DNA of 32,278 nucleotides, taken from Pirellulales bacterium (GTDB taxonomy: Bacteria; Planctomycetota; Planctomycetia; Pirellulales; Lacipirellulaceae). The number at the start of each line of letters is the position of its first letter. Position 1 is the first letter of the stretch. Of this stretch, positions 22,247-31,262 are shown one piece after another. The notes below the pieces were generated by a model. That model was not told the DNA's origin. It ran no database searches and was given only the letters and a program-made list of their open reading frames with translations. Made by a program: the position numbers and the translations under genes. Where the stretch lies: contig JAFGFZ010000024.1 of assembly GCA_016930815.1 (NCBI GenBank), positions 1 to 32,278 on the forward strand. The letters are read 5' to 3'.

Positions 22247-24286
22247 ATGAAAGGATTATATCTGCGCCCCATTTTGGCGATTGCTTTCTCCATTGGCGTG
22301 ATGATCGTGGTGATGATCCCGTCATCGAAGGCCGGGGTCGAGGAACTCTTTGCCCAGCAAGCTGAAAAGGAAATTGTTTCGGTCACTGCGGAGTTTACCG
22401 CCTCAAAAGCTAATCAACCGGGACAGCTCTCGATCACGGCCCAAATTGAGCCGTCGTGGCATATCTACTCGATCACTCAGTTGCCAGGAGGCCCGCTTCC
22501 TACGGAAATCAAGCTCCGTTCTACCGACGCATTCCACCAGGTGGGTGACATCCGTGCCGAGCCGCTTCCCGACAGAAGAAGAGAGCCAGCGTTTGATAAC
22601 CTGGTTGTTGAGACGCATCACGACAGAGTCACGTGGCACATTCCCATTGCGATTGCCTCTGGTGTGGACTTAGATTCGCTGACCGTCGAGGGACTTCTTC
22701 GTTTTCAGTCCTGCAATCTTGAAAATTGTCTTCCCCCGAAAAGTCTCCCTTTCACGGCAAGGCTGGCACGGAACGCGGTATTGCCGACCGAGGGTTCCAT
22801 GTCGATGGCCTTGCGAGAGCCTGAGGGTTTGCAAGCGACGGCCCCGAAAGCTCCACTTGCCAGTCCCGGGCCCATCAGGCCCGATACGCTGGAAATCGCC
22901 ACCCACAATGAATTGGAACAGACTTCAATGGCCGTGATCTTGGGCCTTGGTTTTCTAGGGGGTTTGATCCTCAACCTTATGCCATGTGTATTGCCCGTGA
23001 TTGGCCTGAAGATCCTCTCGTTTCTCCAGCAGGCCGGCCAAAGTCAACGCCGCGCGCTGGCGCTGAATGTCTGGTATTCACTCGGTCTACTTACAGTATT
23101 CATCGTGCTGGCCACCTTGGCCGTTTTCTGTAACATGGGCTGGGGGCAGTTATTCAGCATGACGCGATTCAACGTGATACTGGCGGCCGTCGTTTTCGTT
23201 ATGAGCTTGAGCCTGCTCGGCGTATGGGATATCCCAATTCCTGGCTTGTTTGGTAGCGGCAAAGCGAATCATTTGTCCGAGCGCGAGGGCGCCATCGGCG
23301 CGTTCTGCAAGGGTGTACTGACCACCATCCTGGCTACGCCATGCAGTGGTCCTTTTCTTGCTTCCGCGTTGGCTTGGGCGGTCGGACGGCCACCCATTGA
23401 AAGCTATGCTGTATTCATTGCAGTGGGAATTGGCATGGCCAGCCCCTATTTGCTCATAGGCGCGTTTCCCAAGCTCATCCGCTTCCTGCCGAAACCAGGC
23501 CCCTGGATGGATACGTTCAAACAGGTCATGGGCTTTGTGTTGCTTGGCACCGTGGCCTATCTTCTGACGCTGATTCCATGGGCATCCATCGTCCCAACTG
23601 TCACGTTCCTATTCGGTCTCTGGGCGGCCTGTTGGTGGATCGGCCGGACACCGCTGACGTCGGAATTCCATCACAAGGCCCGAGCATGGCTTTCGGCGGC
23701 TGCGTTGACTGGTGTGGTCTGGTTGATTAGCTTCGCTTGGTTAGCGGAAGTCACTGCAGCCCGTTTCGAGCACACACTCCAAACCGCCTGCGGCAATATG
23801 GTCAACCATAAGGCAAGTCGAAGCAAGGATGAACTGACGTGGCGCCCGTTCTCTCGCAAAATCTTTGACGAATTGACTGCCACGCAAACCACCGTCATGG
23901 TCGATTTCACGGCCGACTGGTGCATGACCTGTAAGACCCTGGAAAAGTTCGTATTGAACACACCTCGTATTTGCAATGCGGTGCGGCAACATGGCGTGGC
24001 GACCTTGCGAGCAGACTGGACACACGCGTCACCGGAGGTAACCCAGATGCTGGAAATATTAGGAAGTAAGCAAGTGCCTGTGATTGCTATTTTCCCCGCC
24101 GGACGGGCAAACCGCCCCATTATCCTTCGCGGTAGCTATACTCATGAAATGCTTCTCGGAGCCCTGGACAAAGCCAGCCGTTATGTGTCTCGACAAACCC
24201 GCCCGCAACCGACTAGACTCTCTACACGGGGACCTTCGCCTAACTCCGTGTCCAATGAACGAACGGCTCCTTCAGGTCTTCTATAA
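22247..24286 (+). CDS. dsbD: Thiol:disulfide interchange protein DsbD
   Basis: A 679-residue protein with the complete three-domain DsbD plan. A signal peptide is followed by an N-terminal alpha domain whose cysteines are C156 and C161 (SCNLENCLPP). The membrane beta domain of about eight helices carries the redox cysteines C247 (LNLMPCVLPV) and C366 (ATPCSGPF). The C-terminal gamma thioredoxin domain has DWCMTCK (C559, C562). It carries reducing power from cytoplasmic thioredoxin to periplasmic thiol proteins. AAGGAG lies 9 bases before the ATG. The adjacent trxA and the exported thioredoxin-like gene are its likely donor and client. A short proline/serine-rich tail follows the gamma domain. 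Confidence 0.95.
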   Translation: MKGLYLRPILAIAFSIGVMIVVMIPSSKAGVEELFAQQAEKEIVSVTAEFTASKANQPGQLSITAQIEPSWHIYSITQLPGGPLPTEIKLRSTDAFHQVGDIRAEPLPDRRREPAFDNLVVETHHDRVTWHIPIAIASGVDLDSLTVEGLLRFQSCNLENCLPPKSLPFTARLARNAVLPTEGSMSMALREPEGLQATAPKAPLASPGPIRPDTLEIATHNELEQTSMAVILGLGFLGGLILNLMPCVLPVIGLKILSFLQQAGQSQRRALALNVWYSLGLLTVFIVLATLAVFCNMGWGQLFSMTRFNVILAAVVFVMSLSLLGVWDIPIPGLFGSGKANHLSEREGAIGAFCKGVLTTILATPCSGPFLASALAWAVGRPPIESYAVFIAVGIGMASPYLLIGAFPKLIRFLPKPGPWMDTFKQVMGFVLLGTVAYLLTLIPWASIVPTVTFLFGLWAACWWIGRTPLTSEFHHKARAWLSAAALTGVVWLISFAWLAEVTAARFEHTLQTACGNMVNHKASRSKDELTWRPFSRKIFDELTATQTTVMVDFTADWCMTCKTLEKFVLNTPRICNAVRQHGVATLRADWTHASPEVTQMLEILGSKQVPVIAIFPAGRANRPIILRGSYTHEMLLGALDKASRYVSRQTRPQPTRLSTRGPSPNSVSNERTAPSGLL

Positions 24287-24360
24287 ATAAATCTACTGTA
24301 GCCCGACTAGAAATCCGGGAAACGGACGGAACCGCCCCCTCAAAAAGTAGTGAGACATCG

Positions 24361-25545
24361 ATGGCCTATCTACGGCGTCTATCCAAAGTGCAATGGGGCT
24401 GGCTCATTGGGAGCCTGATCATTGGGGCCGTAATCGTGTCGGTCGGGTGGATTCTGGAGCCGAGTGGCAACTCAGAGATCCCCTCTTTTACGACGTCGAT
24501 GAGCATTCGGGACATCGCTCCAAAACTCGGTGTTACCGGCAAGTCGTTGGCCCGTGAGTTTGGGCTACCGCTCGATGTGCCGAAGGGGAAATCGCTTGAT
24601 AAGCTGGGCATCGCCCAGGATAATCTCGACCACGTCGCCGAGCACCTCATCGAGCACCAATCTGGTCCGCTGAAGTATTACATCTTTTCGGCGTTGGTTT
24701 TGTTGGGGCTTGTCTTCCTCGTTCGTCTGGGGCGGCCCGACGGATCTTCGAACGCCGAACGAAAGACTTGGTATCCCCGCTGGCCCTATGTCGTCGCGCT
24801 CGTGCTTGCGGTAGCGGTTTGCGGATTCGCATTGGGCAAGTCCCCGAACCCGATGGAAAGCGCCGTCAAGGTGTTCAAGTCCATGGTTGGGCTCTACCCT
24901 TCGGTCTGGGAAAAGGTCGCCGCGCTGGTCTTCTTCCTGGCGCTGGCGATTGTCGGGAACAAGCTGGTATGCGGCTGGGCATGCCCTTTCGGGGCCTTGC
25001 AGGAACTGCTCTGGAGCCTCCCGCTTTTCAGGAAGATCAAACGCCGGAAGGTTCCCTTTCTGGTCTCCAATACCATCCGCTTCACTCTTTTCGCAGTGAT
25101 GTTGCTGCTGCTATTTGGTGTTCTCGGTGGGCGTAAAGGCTTTGTCGTCTATCATAGCATCAATCCTTTCAACCTTTTCAACTTCGAGTTCGAAGAACTG
25201 CCCGTCGTCATCACCATCCTTGCCGCGTCTATCTTAGCCCTCTTGATCTATCGCCCCTTTTGCCAATTTATCTGCCCGTTTGGACTGATCTCGTGGCTAG
25301 CCGAGCGATTCAGCCTGGCGAGGATTCGGATTGACCCGAACCGGTGCAACCAGTGCGGTGCTTGCTCGCGAGCGTGCCCGCTCGATGCCGCCAAGGATCG
25401 CGTGGCCGGAAAGTTCCTCGCCGCGGACTGCTACAGTTGTGCCCGCTGTCTGAACGTCTGTCCGCACGAGGCGATTTCCTATCGTTTCTTGCAGATCAGC
25501 CAGCTACAGAGCGATATGGAAATTTCCCAAGCCCCGCGGAAATAG
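24361..25545 (+). CDS. NapH/NosR-like membrane polyferredoxin (two [4Fe-4S] clusters)
   Basis: A 394-residue membrane protein with roughly five to six hydrophobic segments. Two CxxxCP motifs typical of the NapH/NosR/CcoG group are present (CGWACPFG at 204-208 and CQFICPFG at 301-305). The C-terminus has two ferredoxin motifs: C329-x2-C332-x2-C335-x3-C339 and C357-x2-C360-x2-C363-x3-C367. Between the first two helices is a soluble segment (TTSMSIRDIAPKLGVTGKSL...LGI) found in several membrane Fe-S and FMN-linked proteins. The role is probably electron transfer between quinol and a periplasmic or cytoplasmic partner, unidentified here. It follows dsbD by 74 bp. Confidence 0.88.
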   Translation: MAYLRRLSKVQWGWLIGSLIIGAVIVSVGWILEPSGNSEIPSFTTSMSIRDIAPKLGVTGKSLAREFGLPLDVPKGKSLDKLGIAQDNLDHVAEHLIEHQSGPLKYYIFSALVLLGLVFLVRLGRPDGSSNAERKTWYPRWPYVVALVLAVAVCGFALGKSPNPMESAVKVFKSMVGLYPSVWEKVAALVFFLALAIVGNKLVCGWACPFGALQELLWSLPLFRKIKRRKVPFLVSNTIRFTLFAVMLLLLFGVLGGRKGFVVYHSINPFNLFNFEFEELPVVITILAASILALLIYRPFCQFICPFGLISWLAERFSLARIRIDPNRCNQCGACSRACPLDAAKDRVAGKFLAADCYSCARCLNVCPHEAISYRFLQISQLQSDMEISQAPRK

Positions 25546-25611
25546 GCCGGTTTCAATATTCCTTGCAGTTTCAATGGATCGCATCATGCGATTGTCCCTT
25601 CTTCTAGCAAT

Positions 25612-26406
25612 ATGATGAAGTTGCTTATTGCCTCAGTGGTTATTTTTTTGATCGCTCTCCTTGGCACGATGGCTGGGCGCGGTGGCGGTAATTTCTACGT
25701 GCCAGCCCTCGTGGCAACGGGCCAACCGATGCATCAGGCAGCAACAACGGGACAGTTGATCCTCTTATTGACAGCCTCCGCGGGAATGCTCGTGTTTCAA
25801 AAACATGGACTCGTGGATTGGAAGCTTGCAATGGTCATTGATCCCCCCACGGACGTGATGGCGTTCGTAGGGGGTTCTTTGGCGCACATCGTTCCCGAAG
25901 TTCTGCTGAAATTTGTGCTTGCCGGACTCCTTGTCATTGCTGGATTTTTGATGTTAATGAAAGCCAAGGAAAGGCCGATCCCGCGAAACAAGCGTTTTGG
26001 ATTCTGGTATCGTTGCTTTGACAACCATGAATACGTCGTTAACCTTTGGCTAGCCATCCCTATTGCCGCTGCAACCGGTTTGGCAGCAGGTGCCGTGGGG
26101 ATCTCGGGCGGATCGTTCAAAGTACCTCTGATGGTGCTCCTTTGCGGTGTCCCCATGCGGATCGCGGTGGCGACTTCCTCCGCCATGGTCGCCGTGACTG
26201 CACTGATGGGATTCATCGGGCACACCATCAGCGGTGATTTTTATCCGAGTCAGGCCGTGCCGCTGGCTTGTGTGGCCATGGTGGGTGGTCTCATCGGCGC
26301 AAAGCTAGCGGTGAAAGCCAAGCCGCATCATTTGAAACAGTTATTTGCTTGGACGACCTTTGCCGCGGCGGTTTTCATGATCATCAATGCAGGACTTTCG
26401 AAATAG
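25612..26406 (+). CDS. TSUP-family membrane permease (sulfite/sulfonate exporter type)
   Basis: A 264-residue membrane protein with about eight hydrophobic helices in two related halves. The halves begin LGTMAGRGGGNFYVPAL and AAGAVGISGGSFKVPLM, the glycine-rich duplicated motif of the TauE/SafE (TSUP) family. Family members export or import sulfite, thiosulfate, sulfoacetate or similar anions; the substrate cannot be read here. No ribosome site precedes the two adjacent ATG codons at 25612 and 25615. It follows the polyferredoxin by 66 bp on the same strand. Confidence 0.88.
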   Translation: MMKLLIASVVIFLIALLGTMAGRGGGNFYVPALVATGQPMHQAATTGQLILLLTASAGMLVFQKHGLVDWKLAMVIDPPTDVMAFVGGSLAHIVPEVLLKFVLAGLLVIAGFLMLMKAKERPIPRNKRFGFWYRCFDNHEYVVNLWLAIPIAAATGLAAGAVGISGGSFKVPLMVLLCGVPMRIAVATSSAMVAVTALMGFIGHTISGDFYPSQAVPLACVAMVGGLIGAKLAVKAKPHHLKQLFAWTTFAAAVFMIINAGLSK

Positions 26407-26504
26407 GGCAATCCATGAAAGTATTTGCAATTCTTCGATGGGCACAAGAGACAGCCGCAGATGGTTCATCAAGCCAAAACCTCATCCATAGGGGAAAGTG
26501 AACG

Positions 26505-26957
26505 ATGCATATTTACCAAGTAAAAAATGTGTGGCAACATGGTCGAGAGTGCCTTATCCATGCCAGAGAAAATCCCGATCTGAATGTGGCAGCGCCGCCC
26601 GAGTTCGGTGGCCCGGAAGGCGTATGGTCACCCGAGGAACTTCTTGTCGCTTCCGTGGATTCCTGTCTTCTGAGTACCTTTCTTTTTTTTGCGGACCGGT
26701 CCGGGCTTCCATTGGAATCCTATTCGAGTATATCCACCGGCAGGATGGAGAAAACTTCCGAAGGCCTCCGGTTCACGGGTATCGATGTCTCGATTGCCGT
26801 TACGGTATCGGCTGAGGTAACGACAGAAAGAATCGCCTCGCTACGACTAAAAGAGAAGGTGGAAAAGTATTGCCCCGTATCAGCTTCGCTCAACTGTCCC
26901 GTCCATCTCGATCTGGAAATAATTCCCAGGGCTGGAGCACAGGGCAGGAGTGTGTAA
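26505..26957 (+). CDS. OsmC/Ohr-family protein
   Basis: A 150-residue OsmC-fold protein with the characteristic sequence VWSPEELLVASVDSCLLSTFL (C54) and the second cysteine region KYCPVSASLNCPVHLDLEI (C123, C131). OsmC and Ohr proteins reduce organic hydroperoxides by a two-cysteine mechanism; some YhfA-type members have no known role. A GGGGAAAG before the ATG (spacing about 5) is a possible ribosome site. It neighbours the TSUP permease and lies upstream of the YggS-type gene, fitting the redox/sulfur theme of this region. Confidence 0.88.
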   Translation: MHIYQVKNVWQHGRECLIHARENPDLNVAAPPEFGGPEGVWSPEELLVASVDSCLLSTFLFFADRSGLPLESYSSISTGRMEKTSEGLRFTGIDVSIAVTVSAEVTTERIASLRLKEKVEKYCPVSASLNCPVHLDLEIIPRAGAQGRSV

Positions 26958-27055
26958 AAATGCTTCAAACCAGATCGGCTGTGTGTTCACCGCCCACACA
27001 GAATTGAACGTTCGATCACCTCTCAAACAAGTCCAAAGTGCAAAGATGAGCAAAG

Positions 27056-27760
27056 ATGAGCATAACAGATAACTATCGCCGTCTCAGAGAAGAGATTCCC
27101 GACAACGTTACCATCGTCTTGGCTGGCAAGAAAAGATCGCCGCACGAGATTGTTGAGGCCATCGAGGCAGGCGCTAGGGATATCGGGCAAAACTATGTAC
27201 AGGAATGTTCAGCCATGCGCAAGGCTCTTGGAGCCAGGGCAGAAGACGTGACGTGGCACATGATTGGCCATCTCCAGACGAACAAGATCAACAAAGCGCT
27301 CCGTGAGTTGGATGTCATTCAAACGGTCGATTCCTTGGAAAAAGCAATTGCCATTGATCAAAGGGTGGAAGCAGCGGGCAAGACTGTCATTCCTGTTTAT
27401 ATTGAGATCAATATCGGCAACGAAGACTCCAAAATGGGCATCAACCCGGATGAACACGAACCATTTGAAGACTACATGGAACGCCTTGTTGTTGAGATGT
27501 CGGATCTCGTCCACTTAAAGATAGCAGGCCTCATGACTATGGGCCCGCGATTTGGAAACCCTGAAGATACAAGACCGTATTTCGCGAGGACTAAGAACAT
27601 ATTTGACAAGCTCCAAACACTTACCTTGCCCAATGTCGACATGCAATATCTTTCGATGGGAATGACCAATTCCTACCGGATCGCAATTGAAGAAGGATCC
27701 AACATGGTCCGGATTGGAACCGCCGTCTTTGGCGAAAGGGCATGTCAATGGGTGGAATAG
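27056..27760 (+). CDS. YggS/PLPBP-type pyridoxal phosphate-binding protein
   Basis: A 234-residue protein of the PLP homeostasis (YggS/PROSC) family. The barrel strand motif TIVLAGKKRSPHEI supplies the PLP lysine (the canonical form is LxAVSK), followed by DIGQNYVQE, TWHMIGHLQTNK and the C-terminal SMGMTNSYRIAIEEGSNMVRIGTAVFG phosphate-binding segment. The replacement of the usual AVSKT by AGKKR and of FGENY by IGQNY is unusual, so this may be a divergent paralogue. The start codon lies in a direct 10-bp tandem repeat (27041-27060). It converges with the CoA-disulfide reductase gene, 12 bp apart. Confidence 0.88.
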   Translation: MSITDNYRRLREEIPDNVTIVLAGKKRSPHEIVEAIEAGARDIGQNYVQECSAMRKALGARAEDVTWHMIGHLQTNKINKALRELDVIQTVDSLEKAIAIDQRVEAAGKTVIPVYIEINIGNEDSKMGINPDEHEPFEDYMERLVVEMSDLVHLKIAGLMTMGPRFGNPEDTRPYFARTKNIFDKLQTLTLPNVDMQYLSMGMTNSYRIAIEEGSNMVRIGTAVFGERACQWVE

Positions 27761-27772
27761 GAATTCTCCAGA

Positions 27773-29542
27773 TTACCGGGCTGGATGGCTGTCAGAGCCC
27801 TTCGGATCCAAATTCTGGCGGGCGCGTTGGTGTCGATGCGGCGTTGGCACGACACGCTTTCGGATCACCTTTTCATAGGGCCACATGGCAATGCCGCCGT
27901 CCATCACCCGAACCTTTTCGAATTGAGCCGCCTTGAGGATCAGAGCGCCCTCGTATCCCCGGAGCGAGACCTGGCAGAAAGCAACGATTTCTTTGTCTTT
28001 AGGTAACTCACCCAACCGCTCGCGAAGCGTTCCAAGGGGGATCAAGGTTGAGCCGGGCAGTTGCACCTCTTCATACTCGGCCGGACTACGGAGATCCAAA
28101 AGGATGAAATCCTCGTTGGCTTCCATCATCTGATGGACTTCCTGCGGTGGTACTCCAATCATGGTGCCGTCGAGCTTATTCCTAGCCACGTTGGCGGCGG
28201 TGATGATATTGTCCATGGCGGGCGCGTAGGGCGGGGCATAGCATAAGTCGACATGGGCAAGTTGGTCGACAGTCATCCCCGCAAGAATGGCCATGGCCGC
28301 GACGTCGATGCGTTTGTCACCTGTTCCTGGTCCAACAGCCTGGGCGCCAAGAAGCCGTCTGCTCTTGCTATCAACGACAAGCTTTAACAAGAGGGACGCC
28401 GCATTCGGCATGTAGTGGGCCCGATCCGGCCCCGGTACCATGGCCATGGCGACTTCGTAGCCTAGTTTTCTGGCGGCAGTCTCGGTCAGCCCCGTTCTGG
28501 CCACGCAATAATCGAACACCTTGCAGACCGTGCTTCCCAAAACACCCGGGAACGTATCCTCGCCACCGCAGATGTTGATCGCGGCGACTCGGCCGTGTTT
28601 GTTCGCTGTTGAGCCGAGGGGTACGAAGCAGGGCTGGCCCGTGATCAAGTCGATCGACTCGACGCAATCGCCGACCGCGTAGATATCCGGATCAGAAGTC
28701 CGCATGTGACTATTGACCTTGATCGCGCCAGTCGATCCGATCTCCAAGCCTGCGTCTTTGGCGAGTTTGACATTTGGGCGAATGCCAACCGCAAGGACCA
28801 CCATGTCGGCGGGAATGGTCCCCTGGGTGGTCACCACCGCGTTCACATGGCCATCCCCCTGAAACGAGAGAACTTTGCAGTCGGTCAAAACCTTGACACC
28901 GTGCGACTCCATGTGTTTCTCAACCAACCTGGCCATTTCCCAGTCAAGGATATTTAGCAATTGTGGGAGCATTTCCACAATGGTCACGCGGCAACCCGCA
29001 TGAACCAGTGCTTCGGTGGTTTCCACCCCGATCAGTCCGCCGCCGACAATGACCACATCCTGGGCCTTCCCCTGCGATAGGACTTCCCGAATTCCTTCGG
29101 CGTCATGCACCCCATGCAGCTTGAAGATTCCTCCCAATGCCACGTTGGGAATCGGTGGCACGACCGGCGTGCCTCCCGTGGCCAAAACAAGCTTGTCGTA
29201 GTCCAACCAGGATTCGTTGCCCTTCGTCAGAGCTTGAACGCGGATACGCTTCGCGGCGCGGTCAATTTCCAAGGCCTCCGTCTGATTCATCACATGAACG
29301 TTCTTGACTTTGCGAAAGAAGACCGGATCGCGGACCACGCCGACGGGGGTGGATAAGAGTTCTTTCTGCTCCTTGACGACACCGGAGACATAGTACGGCA
29401 ATCCGCAGCCGGCATAGGATAGGAGCGTCCCCTTTTCAACAATGGTAACCTCCGCGTCCGCCATGAGTCGGATCACTTTTGAGGCTGTCTTGGGGCCGGC
29501 AGCAACGCCACCGATGATTACCGTCTTTAGGGGTTCGGGCAT
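27773..29542 (-). CDS. CoA-disulfide reductase / rhodanese fusion (CoADR-RHD)
   Basis: A 589-residue two-domain flavoprotein. The N-terminal pyridine nucleotide-disulfide oxidoreductase domain has two Rossmann folds (VIIGGVAAG and VIVGGGLIG), the single redox cysteine C46 in SYAGCGLPYYVSG that defines the CoADR group, AVGDC, and the C-terminal DLCYAPPYAPAMD tyrosines. From about residue 470 a rhodanese domain carries the catalytic C523 in CQVSLRGYEG. These fusions reduce CoA disulfide, CoA persulfide or polysulfide with NAD(P)H. A basic, His/Arg-rich tail (~25 residues) is extra. AAGGA about 10 bases upstream of the ATG is the ribosome site. Confidence 0.95.
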   Translation of the reverse strand: MPEPLKTVIIGGVAAGPKTASKVIRLMADAEVTIVEKGTLLSYAGCGLPYYVSGVVKEQKELLSTPVGVVRDPVFFRKVKNVHVMNQTEALEIDRAAKRIRVQALTKGNESWLDYDKLVLATGGTPVVPPIPNVALGGIFKLHGVHDAEGIREVLSQGKAQDVVIVGGGLIGVETTEALVHAGCRVTIVEMLPQLLNILDWEMARLVEKHMESHGVKVLTDCKVLSFQGDGHVNAVVTTQGTIPADMVVLAVGIRPNVKLAKDAGLEIGSTGAIKVNSHMRTSDPDIYAVGDCVESIDLITGQPCFVPLGSTANKHGRVAAINICGGEDTFPGVLGSTVCKVFDYCVARTGLTETAARKLGYEVAMAMVPGPDRAHYMPNAASLLLKLVVDSKSRRLLGAQAVGPGTGDKRIDVAAMAILAGMTVDQLAHVDLCYAPPYAPAMDNIITAANVARNKLDGTMIGVPPQEVHQMMEANEDFILLDLRSPAEYEEVQLPGSTLIPLGTLRERLGELPKDKEIVAFCQVSLRGYEGALILKAAQFEKVRVMDGGIAMWPYEKVIRKRVVPTPHRHQRARQNLDPKGSDSHPAR

Positions 29543-29600
29543 GGTGCGATTTCCTTATGCGTCTATCGTGGTGCTTATTGAGCGGAAATCAAAAATCTCC

Positions 29601-29629
29601 AAAAAAAGTCCCCGATTTCCAGGGACTTT
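29601..29629 (-). terminator. Rho-independent terminator after tRNA-Glu
   Basis: On the minus strand, AAAGTCCC-N9-GGGACTTT forms an 8-bp stem followed by a run of seven T. It lies 34 bp after the tRNA 3' end and before the CoA-disulfide reductase gene. Confidence 0.9.
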
Positions 29630-29662
29630 CCTTGTCTTGCAACTTCATGGCAAATGCCATAA

Positions 29663-29735
29663 TGACCCCGACGGGACTCGAACCCGTGTTGCCGGCGTGA
29701 AAGGCCGGAGTCCTGGACCGCTAGACGACGGGGCC
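29663..29735 (-). tRNA. tRNA-Glu (anticodon TTC)
   Basis: A 73-base cloverleaf with acceptor stem GGCCCCG paired to CGGGGTC (one G-T pair), anticodon stem CCGGC/GCCGG with loop CTTTCAC (anticodon TTC), T-arm GGTTCGAATCC and discriminator A. The D-arm GTCTAGCGGTCCAGGAC is the usual Glu form. The 3' CCA is not encoded. It is followed by its own terminator and preceded by a sigma-70-type promoter. Confidence 0.95.
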
Positions 29736-29791
29736 TTTTCCATTAAGACGGCGGCGGCCGGTTCTGCCTTGGAAAATGGCCTAATGAAACT

Positions 29792-29820
29792 GGTATAAGT
29801 GGCATCCTCCAGGCCGTCAA
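29792..29820 (-). promoter_or_regulatory. Sigma-70-type promoter of tRNA-Glu
   Basis: On the minus strand, TTGACG (29815-29820), 17-bp spacer, TATACC (29792-29797). The predicted start is near 29785, about 50 bases before the tRNA. The rest of 29821-29974 shows no gene. Confidence 0.5.
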
Positions 29821-29974
29821 GGGCATTGGGTGGCCGAATTTATTGGGAAATAAGAGGCCTTGAGGATTCCTGATGCCAATCCCACACCGAGAATCCTAGT
29901 CCCAATCCAGATCCCATGCCCTCAACCGCACGGTTTCTACAATAACCGGCTCCTCCAGAGGCCACTTCTTTACG

Positions 29975-30343
29975 CTATCGGGCGTGCTCCTGCCAGCGCT
30001 GGATTTCTGGCTGGTAATGGACCGTGTCCAGCATCGTGATCGCGAGGAAGAGGCCCAAGAAAGCGATGCCAATCACGAAGATTAGGGCATGAAATGGATG
30101 GTCGTAGCGGAGATGCATGAAATAGAGGGCTACCAGCGTAGTTTTAATCGATGCCACGCCTAAGGCTACCCACAAATTGAAAACTCCAAAATCAAAATAT
30201 GAAACGGCCACGGTGATTGCTGTCAATACCATGAGGGCGAAAAACACAGAGTACAGCACGCGAATCGGAACCACGTGGGCGACAGATGAGACTGAATCGT
30301 CCAAGGCGTTCTCCGAGGCGGCCTGTACTGTTGACTCCATCAT
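29975..30343 (-). CDS. Cytochrome c oxidase subunit IV (small membrane subunit)
   Basis: A 122-residue subunit with a short soluble N-terminus and three hydrophobic helices (YSVFFALMVLTAITVAVSYF, then VALGVASIKTTLVALYFMHLRY, then ALIFVIGIAFLGLFLAITML). The SIKTTLVALYFMHL segment is typical of the bacterial prokaryotic subunit IV family. The frame is open further upstream, to 30436; I chose the paired ATG codons near 30343 because the longer form adds an odd polar stretch. It is the last gene of the cytochrome oxidase set, 112 bp after subunit III. Confidence 0.85.
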   Translation of the reverse strand: MMESTVQAASENALDDSVSSVAHVVPIRVLYSVFFALMVLTAITVAVSYFDFGVFNLWVALGVASIKTTLVALYFMHLRYDHPFHALIFVIGIAFLGLFLAITMLDTVHYQPEIQRWQEHAR

Positions 30344-30455
30344 AATATGCGCTCGTAGAAATCTTGCGATAGTGGATTGTGAAGCTGGACGTGATTTATT
30401 GCATCCTTCCAAATGGAGCAATAGTCCTCTAATCATGCATGGATGCAGCCCACGT

Positions 30456-31262
30456 TCAGTGAATGAGATACAATAGAGGGAACAAAAAAATCCAAATCAG
30501 GTCGACCAGATGCCAATAAAGGCCGACCAGGTCCACGGGTGTGAAATTGCGACTTTCAATATGACCCCGAATCGCCCGAATCAGCAGCCAGGCGATGATT
30601 CCTATCCCGATAATGACGTGTAGGGCATGGAGTCCGGTTAGCATGAAATAAATCCCAACAAACGATCGGATATTATTGACGCGATAGGCCAGTTCCCGCT
30701 CGCCAAGGCTTGGGTATCCGGCATCGGCTAGCTTTTCCTGGATATGGACTTCATCTGGCCGGAATTCCTTTCCTGGAGTGATGGAGTCTTGATGCGAGGT
30801 GCCTCTTTCTGGCCCGCTACCGAACCAATATGTCAGCCGTGCTTGGCCTGGGACCAGTTGGTGCTCCCATTTGCCATGGTATTCGACGAACTTGACACCC
30901 AAAAAGGCGAGCCCGCAGAAGAGCGTGATGGCCAACCAGCCGGTTAATGACAACTTTTGATCGAGTTGGGCCGATCGGACAGCTAGCGCCATCGTCAAAC
31001 TGCTGAAGATCAAAATAGCCGTGTTCAGGGCGCCGAGGCGGGTGTCCAGGAAATGCTGGCCGTCAGCGAACACCGCCGGATGATTCGCCCGATAGACGCC
31101 GTACGCGCAAAAGAGACCGCCGAAAAACAGGACTTCGGTAACGAGAAAAATCCACATCCCAAGCTTGGCCGAGTCGTACTGTTGCTGGGGCGATTCGAAA
31201 TGATGGGCCAGGTATGGGGAGCTGCCCTCGTCTCCGCCCGATTCATGCTTGGGAGGATTCAT
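30456..31262 (-). CDS. ctaE: Cytochrome c oxidase subunit III
   Basis: A 268-residue subunit with about five helices: [22 protein letters not shown] at the start, [19 protein letters not shown] in the middle and [26 protein letters not shown] then [20 protein letters not shown] near the end. The conserved EVLFF, VEY and FxxTGLHxxHVxxG/YWHxVDxIW motifs are all visible. A hydrophilic insertion of about 55 residues lies between the third and fourth helices (around residues 140-190). The start overlaps the subunit I stop as ATGA, with AAGGAAAG upstream, so translation is coupled. Confidence 0.95.
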   Translation of the reverse strand: MNPPKHESGGDEGSSPYLAHHFESPQQQYDSAKLGMWIFLVTEVLFFGGLFCAYGVYRANHPAVFADGQHFLDTRLGALNTAILIFSSLTMALAVRSAQLDQKLSLTGWLAITLFCGLAFLGVKFVEYHGKWEHQLVPGQARLTYWFGSGPERGTSHQDSITPGKEFRPDEVHIQEKLADAGYPSLGERELAYRVNNIRSFVGIYFMLTGLHALHVIIGIGIIAWLLIRAIRGHIESRNFTPVDLVGLYWHLVDLIWIFLFPLLYLIH

